Positions 11,133 through 12,044 of a DNA stretch of 12,044 bases are shown in pieces. This DNA comes from JBBEDS01 sp040881175 (lineage in GTDB: Bacteria; Patescibacteriota; Minisyncoccia; 2-02-FULL-40-12; IGHO2-01-FULL-4-A): NCBI GenBank assembly GCA_040881175.1, contig JBBEDS010000022.1:1-12044 (forward strand), given 5' to 3'. The position numbers were made by a program, and so were the translations under genes. The notes beneath the pieces are model-generated. The model did no database searches, had not been told where the DNA came from, and saw only the letters and a program-made list of their open reading frames with translations. The stretch's first letter is position 1; every line of letters begins with the position of its first letter.

Positions 11133-12044
11133 TCAAGGTGTCTCTGGCTCTTCAACCTCCGGACTAGGTTCAGATTCTGGAGTTGGCTCAGGAGTAGGAG
11201 TAACCTCTGGTTCGGGGGTAGGCGTGGGACTTGGGGTAATAGATGGGGTTGGTGTAGGTTCTGGGGTAGGCTCAGGATCAAGAGTATCTTCTTCACCTAT
11301 ACTAGATGATGCCGGGCCTGGAGTTGGGATCTCTTCTACTATTATTGGGGTTGGGGTGGGAGAGGGGGTTTCCTCTACCGTCGTATTATACCCACCGTTC
11401 TCAAGTAGACTCTTCAACTGATTCCTATTGATACAAACATCCTCCACGCAAAGCTGATCTGTCTGAACCTTGCCGGCCATGACTTCTTTAACTTTCACCA
11501 ACCCCTTCTCAAATACAATCTCGAGGGATTGGATGAATTTGTTAATAATAGAGGAGAAGAGGATATCTATGTCAAAGATGGCTGGGTTATCTTGGGATAG
11601 GAGGGTTGATGATGAAGATGCGTAGTAGGCAAGGTCTTGCTGAATATTTAACTCAAGCTCTTCTACCTTTTGGTTTAATTCTTGAATGGCTTTAATTATC
11701 GTTGGTTGGGGAATAGAGGCCACAGTCAGCAATCCATCTGACCCCTCGAATACGAGTTCTGGGTAGTTCTTTTGGGTTTCTTGGGCTATGGGTCCAGTCA
11801 CCCTTTCCCCAGTTGCTTTAACTGTATAGTCAAAAAGGGGTAGGCCTAATACATAGTCTAGTTTGGGTGAAGCTTCAGAAACATCTGTTTTAAACGCGAT
11901 GTCAGAGCTACAAGCCCAGGTCAAACCAGTGGTTGTTGGCTGAGCATTACAACGACCGCTGCTGTCTTGGACTGTAAAAACTGCGTTTGCATTTGCTGTA
12001 TCTACCACGTCCAGCCTAACGGCTGGAGCCGTTGTGCCTATGCC
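11133..12044 (-). CDS. Surface or tail-fibre-like protein with S74 autoprocessing domain and Pro/Thr-rich tail (5' end outside window)
   Basis: The frame is open to the window edge, so this is the last 303 residues of a longer protein; the GTG at 12006-12008 is internal. It opens with GIGTTAPAVRLDV, a repeat motif common in large CPR surface proteins. The S74 (intramolecular chaperone, endosialidase-type) domain follows: SDIAFK at 47-52 gives the Ser-Asp start and a Lys five residues on, matching the catalytic Ser/Lys spacing of phage endosialidases, then GPIAQE (84-89) and a coiled coil at about 116-131. Next come an Ala/Ser stretch, a helical segment, the two-cysteine motif LCVEDVCINRNQLKSLLE (about 198-215), and a 78-residue Pro/Thr/Glu tail. 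Trimerisation and self-cleavage are inferred from the domain family. Confidence 0.8.
   Translation of the reverse strand, partial: GIGTTAPAVRLDVVDTANANAVFTVQDSSGRCNAQPTTTGLTWACSSDIAFKTDVSEASPKLDYVLGLPLFDYTVKATGERVTGPIAQETQKNYPELVFEGSDGLLTVASIPQPTIIKAIQELNQKVEELELNIQQDLAYYASSSSTLLSQDNPAIFDIDILFSSIINKFIQSLEIVFEKGLVKVKEVMAGKVQTDQLCVEDVCINRNQLKSLLENGGYNTTVEETPSPTPTPIIVEEIPTPGPASSSIGEEDTLDPEPTPEPTPTPSITPSPTPTPEPEVTPTPEPTPESEPSPEVEEPETP
11136..11369 (-). repeat. Low-complexity coding repeat for a PTPEP-type tail
   Basis: This stretch encodes the last 78 residues of the surface protein, dominated by repeats of Thr-Pro, Ser-Pro and Pro-Glu-Pro. The plus strand is correspondingly G-rich (many GGGGT and GGAGT units), unlike the rest of the window. 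The units are imperfect and vary in codons, so the repeat is not a simple microsatellite, but slippage or recombination could change its length. Confidence 0.8.
11347..11368 (+). other. Canonical G-quadruplex motif on the plus strand
   Basis: Four G-runs of 4, 4, 3 and 5 bases with loops TT, T and AGA fit the G3+N1-7 pattern with very short loops. The motif lies on the template strand of the surface-protein gene, at the start of its Pro/Thr tail. It could slow polymerase or replication, or may simply follow from Pro/Thr codon use. Confidence 0.6.

Noticed and set aside
12006..12008. GTG as the start of the S74 protein
   Set aside because: The frame is open upstream to the window edge and encodes a typical GIGTT repeat motif, so the gene begins outside the window.
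1..12044. CRISPR arrays, insertion sequences, rRNA or tRNA genes, prophage
   Set aside because: No direct-repeat array, transposase, terminal inverted repeats or RNA gene signature was seen; the S74 domain alone does not indicate a prophage because CPR surface proteins also carry it.

Overview
The window is almost entirely one long minus-strand gene cluster: the S10-spc ribosomal protein operon, preceded by tuf (EF-Tu) and followed by the first 20 codons of secY. Read in the direction of transcription, from right to left, the order is: large surface protein with an S74 autoprocessing domain (5' end outside the window) - small unrecognised protein - tuf - rpsJ - rplC - rplD - rplW - rplB - rpsS - rplV - rpsC - rplP - rpmC - rpsQ - rplN - rplX - rplE - rpsN - rpsH - rplF - rplR - rpsE - rplO - secY. 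All plus-strand reading frames are shadows.

Several traits point to a Candidate Phyla Radiation (Patescibacteria) genome, perhaps Parcubacteria. There is no rpmD (uL30) gene between rpsE and rplO, which are one base apart. The ribosomal proteins are compact, but some carry low-complexity charged tails (uL22, uL23, uS5). uS14 is the short zinc-ribbon form. Upstream lies a GIGTT-type repeat/S74 surface protein with a Pro/Thr/Glu-rich end. The phylum call is an inference from these traits and was not tested with a tree.

Layout: 1-8804 is a dense run of 20 genes plus the secY start, with spacers of 1-22 bases. 8805-9033 is a 229-base non-coding gap between rpsJ and rplC; it folds on paper into a closed multi-hairpin domain with a possible pseudoknot, followed by an intrinsic terminator just before rplC. 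This is the best candidate for an undescribed element here. 9034-9369 is rpsJ. 9389-9422 is a perfect 34-base hairpin between tuf and rpsJ. 9427-10629 is tuf. 10630-10787 holds a near-consensus sigma-70 promoter for tuf and a leader of roughly 137 bases. 10788-11099 is a small protein whose first 34 residues recall antitoxins of the Phd/YefM type, with an acidic coiled-coil tail. 11133-12044 is the C-terminal part of the surface protein.

A plausible reading is that the promoter at 10773-10801 drives tuf and the ribosomal genes as one transcript. The hairpin after tuf would set the high EF-Tu to ribosome ratio, and the rpsJ-rplC leader would let a ribosomal product damp expression of everything from rplC on. 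Most genes lack a visible Shine-Dalgarno sequence; only rplX and rplD have clear ones. Translational coupling across very short spacers is therefore likely to matter.
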